From: an uncultured Acidimicrobiaceae bacterium
Lineage (GTDB): Bacteria > Actinomycetota > Acidimicrobiia > Acidimicrobiales > RAAP-2
Assembly: GCA_937894805.1 (NCBI GenBank)
Contig: CALAYR010000071.1
Location: forward strand, 1-6,407
Length of the DNA stretch: 6,407 bases
Direction: 5' to 3'
This document shows, piece after piece, positions 4,977-6,407 of this stretch (position 1 is its first letter; each line of letters starts with the position of its first letter). A model generated the notes under the pieces. That model saw only the letters and a list, made by a program, of their open reading frames with translations. It did no database searches and had not been told where the DNA came from. The translations under genes and the position numbers were made by a program.

Positions 4977-6407
4977 TGATTCCTGATTTTCGCCCGACCC
5001 TTGCTGCGCTGGAGTCGACTTTCTTAGCAGAGTGTGCGACACATGACATTGTTCCGTTGGCTATTGAGATTCACTCGGACAGCCTCACTCCGGTAAGCGC
5101 ATTCGAACGGTTTTCTGATGTTGCGGAGAAGTTTCTCTTGGAGTCCGTAGAAGAAGGACAGCGTTTCGGAAGATTCTCTTTTGTCGGTTTGCGTGCCATC
5201 GGCGTTGCCTACCAGGATGAGACTTCAAGAGGATCGCGTGGTCGGCTGGCTGATGAAGTGACCGATGATCCCTTTCAGCGTTCCAGTGACTATTTGAAAT
5301 CCCACAAGGTTGCACAGACCCTCGGTGTCAACACCGCACACATACCTTTCGTATCAGGCATCGTGGGCGTCTTCGGGTGGGACTCGGTAAGGGCCGTGGA
5401 GAGTTTGCCAGCGCGTAAGAGCGCGGGCCCTGCGCATCCCGACGCTCTTCTCATGGCGGTGGGGGAGATGCTTGTATTTGACCATTGGCGCCAGACCATC
5501 ACAGTCATTATCAACGCTGATGCGCACCAGGACGTCGATTTTGAAAGTTACCTCAGCCGCTTTGACGAGATTCTTGCGCAATTGTCTGAGCCCACTGAGC
5601 AGTACCTTCGGCTACACCGCGACCGGTCGGCGCTCCCGCTAGCGAGCTACACACGGACAGTGTCCTCTGAGGTTTTCCAAAACATGGTGAAAGAGGCCAA
5701 GGAGCAGATAGCTGCGGGTGAGGTCTTCCAGATTGTCCTATCTCAGCGCTTCGACATGGGAGAGATCCGAGACCCCTTCGAGGTGTATCGAGTGTTGAGG
5801 CAAGTGAATCCTTCTAGTTATCTCTACTTCGTTCAGTCGCAGGGTGACGTTGGCGAGCCGGTGACGATCGTCGGTTCGTCGCCCGAGGCACTCGTTCATG
5901 TGCGAAATGGCCGGGTGACGACTCGTCCCATCGCTGGCTCGCGACCCCGAGGATCTAACGAAGTTGAGAACGCTCAGCGTGCCGCTTCACTGCAAGAAGA
6001 CCCCAAAGAAATTGCAGAACACGTCATGCTCGTCGATTTGGGTCGAAATGACATTGGTCGAGTGTCGAAGTATGGCACCGTCCGTGTTGATGAGTTGATG
6101 ACTGTCGAGACCTACAGCCACATCATGCATCTGACCTCCGAAGTCTCTGGAGAGTTGCGAGAAGACATCGATCCAGTTGACGTCTTGCGAGCGACCTTTC
6201 CCGCTGGAACCTTGTCCGGCGCGCCCAAGGTTCGTGCCATGGAACTCATTACTGAGATGGAACCTCAACGGCGTGGTCTCTATGGCGGAGCAGTTGGTTA
6301 CTTCGACTCTCGAGGCAACTTTGATGCAGCGATTTTGATTCGGACGCTCGTTGTGGGTGCGGACGGAAAGGGTTCAGTGCAGACTGGCGCTGGAATCGTT
6401 TGGGACT
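4976..6407 (+). CDS. trpE: Anthranilate synthase component I, 3'-truncated
   Basis: Some 477 residues are present and the frame runs off the right edge; family members are usually about 500-520 long, so only the C-terminal tail is missing. The enzyme makes anthranilate from chorismate using ammonia supplied by TrpG, the first step of tryptophan synthesis. The N-terminal half contains LTPVSAF (37-43) and the tryptophan feedback motif LLES (54-57) within FLLESVEEGQRFGRFSFVG. The catalytic half has GEVFQIVLSQRF with Gln252 where MenF has its general-base Lys, then SSPEAL (E304), TRPIAGSRPRG (316-326), DLGRNDIGRV, HIMHLTSEVSG (382-392, with the catalytic His region), FPAGTLSGAPK (408-418), GLYGGAVGYF and QTGAGIVWD at the edge. 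The ATG overlaps the GroES-like stop as TAATG. There is no leader peptide or attenuator in the available space. PIAGS rather than PIKGT argues against PabB. Confidence 0.95.
   Translation, partial: MIPDFRPTLAALESTFLAECATHDIVPLAIEIHSDSLTPVSAFERFSDVAEKFLLESVEEGQRFGRFSFVGLRAIGVAYQDETSRGSRGRLADEVTDDPFQRSSDYLKSHKVAQTLGVNTAHIPFVSGIVGVFGWDSVRAVESLPARKSAGPAHPDALLMAVGEMLVFDHWRQTITVIINADAHQDVDFESYLSRFDEILAQLSEPTEQYLRLHRDRSALPLASYTRTVSSEVFQNMVKEAKEQIAAGEVFQIVLSQRFDMGEIRDPFEVYRVLRQVNPSSYLYFVQSQGDVGEPVTIVGSSPEALVHVRNGRVTTRPIAGSRPRGSNEVENAQRAASLQEDPKEIAEHVMLVDLGRNDIGRVSKYGTVRVDELMTVETYSHIMHLTSEVSGELREDIDPVDVLRATFPAGTLSGAPKVRAMELITEMEPQRRGLYGGAVGYFDSRGNFDAAILIRTLVVGADGKGSVQTGAGIVWD

Noticed and set aside
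4976..5000. Tryptophan attenuator or leader peptide before trpE
   Set aside because: The trpE start overlaps the upstream stop, so there is no leader region and no Trp-rich small frame.

Overview
The window looks like a piece of an actinobacterial chromosome with moderate G+C (about 53% in the lines I counted). The evidence is a mycothiol synthase (MshD), a bacterial-type polyprenol-phosphate-mannose synthase, a classical menaquinone pathway, a GroES-like protein of a type I recall from actinobacteria, and start sites that look leaderless. I cannot name the genus. An uncultured, streamlined actinobacterium is a reasonable guess from the tight packing, but it is only a guess. There are no RNA genes, insertion sequences, CRISPR arrays, phage genes or large repeats, and no gap between genes exceeds about 60 bases.

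Layout from left to right. (1) The 3' part of a family 2 glycosyltransferase (polyprenol monophosphomannose synthase) on the + strand ends at 448. (2) A leftward three-gene operon, 2796 to 441, encodes a MaoC-type (R)-specific enoyl-CoA hydratase, the menaquinone methyltransferase MenG/UbiE and the isochorismate synthase MenF. It is tightly coupled (2-base gap, then an ATGA overlap) and collides with the glycosyltransferase in an 8-base palindrome holding both stop codons. (3) Divergently, a VIT1/CCC1-type iron/manganese transporter runs rightward, 2858 to 3553. (4) Convergent with it, mshD (4386 to 3550) shares the tetranucleotide CTAG with the transporter as overlapping stop codons. Upstream of mshD on the same strand is a 74-residue predicted helical-hairpin protein of unknown function (4627 to 4403). 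(5) Divergent from that small gene, a GroES-like gene (4650 to 4976) is coupled through TAATG to trpE (anthranilate synthase component I), which runs off the right edge.

MenF and TrpE belong to the same chorismate-utilising enzyme family. MenF sends chorismate to menaquinone and TrpE sends it to tryptophan, and the residues that separate the two reactions are visible in each. MenG carries out the last step of menaquinone synthesis and MenF the first committed step. MshD completes mycothiol, the actinobacterial redox buffer.

I see no new defence, mobile or biosynthetic system. The points most worth a second look are the uncharacterised helical-hairpin protein facing a GroES paralogue that is coupled to trpE, the apparent loss of the acetyl-CoA loop in the N-terminal half of MshD, the recurring TANNNT-N6-start arrangement, and the two palindromic stop overlaps.
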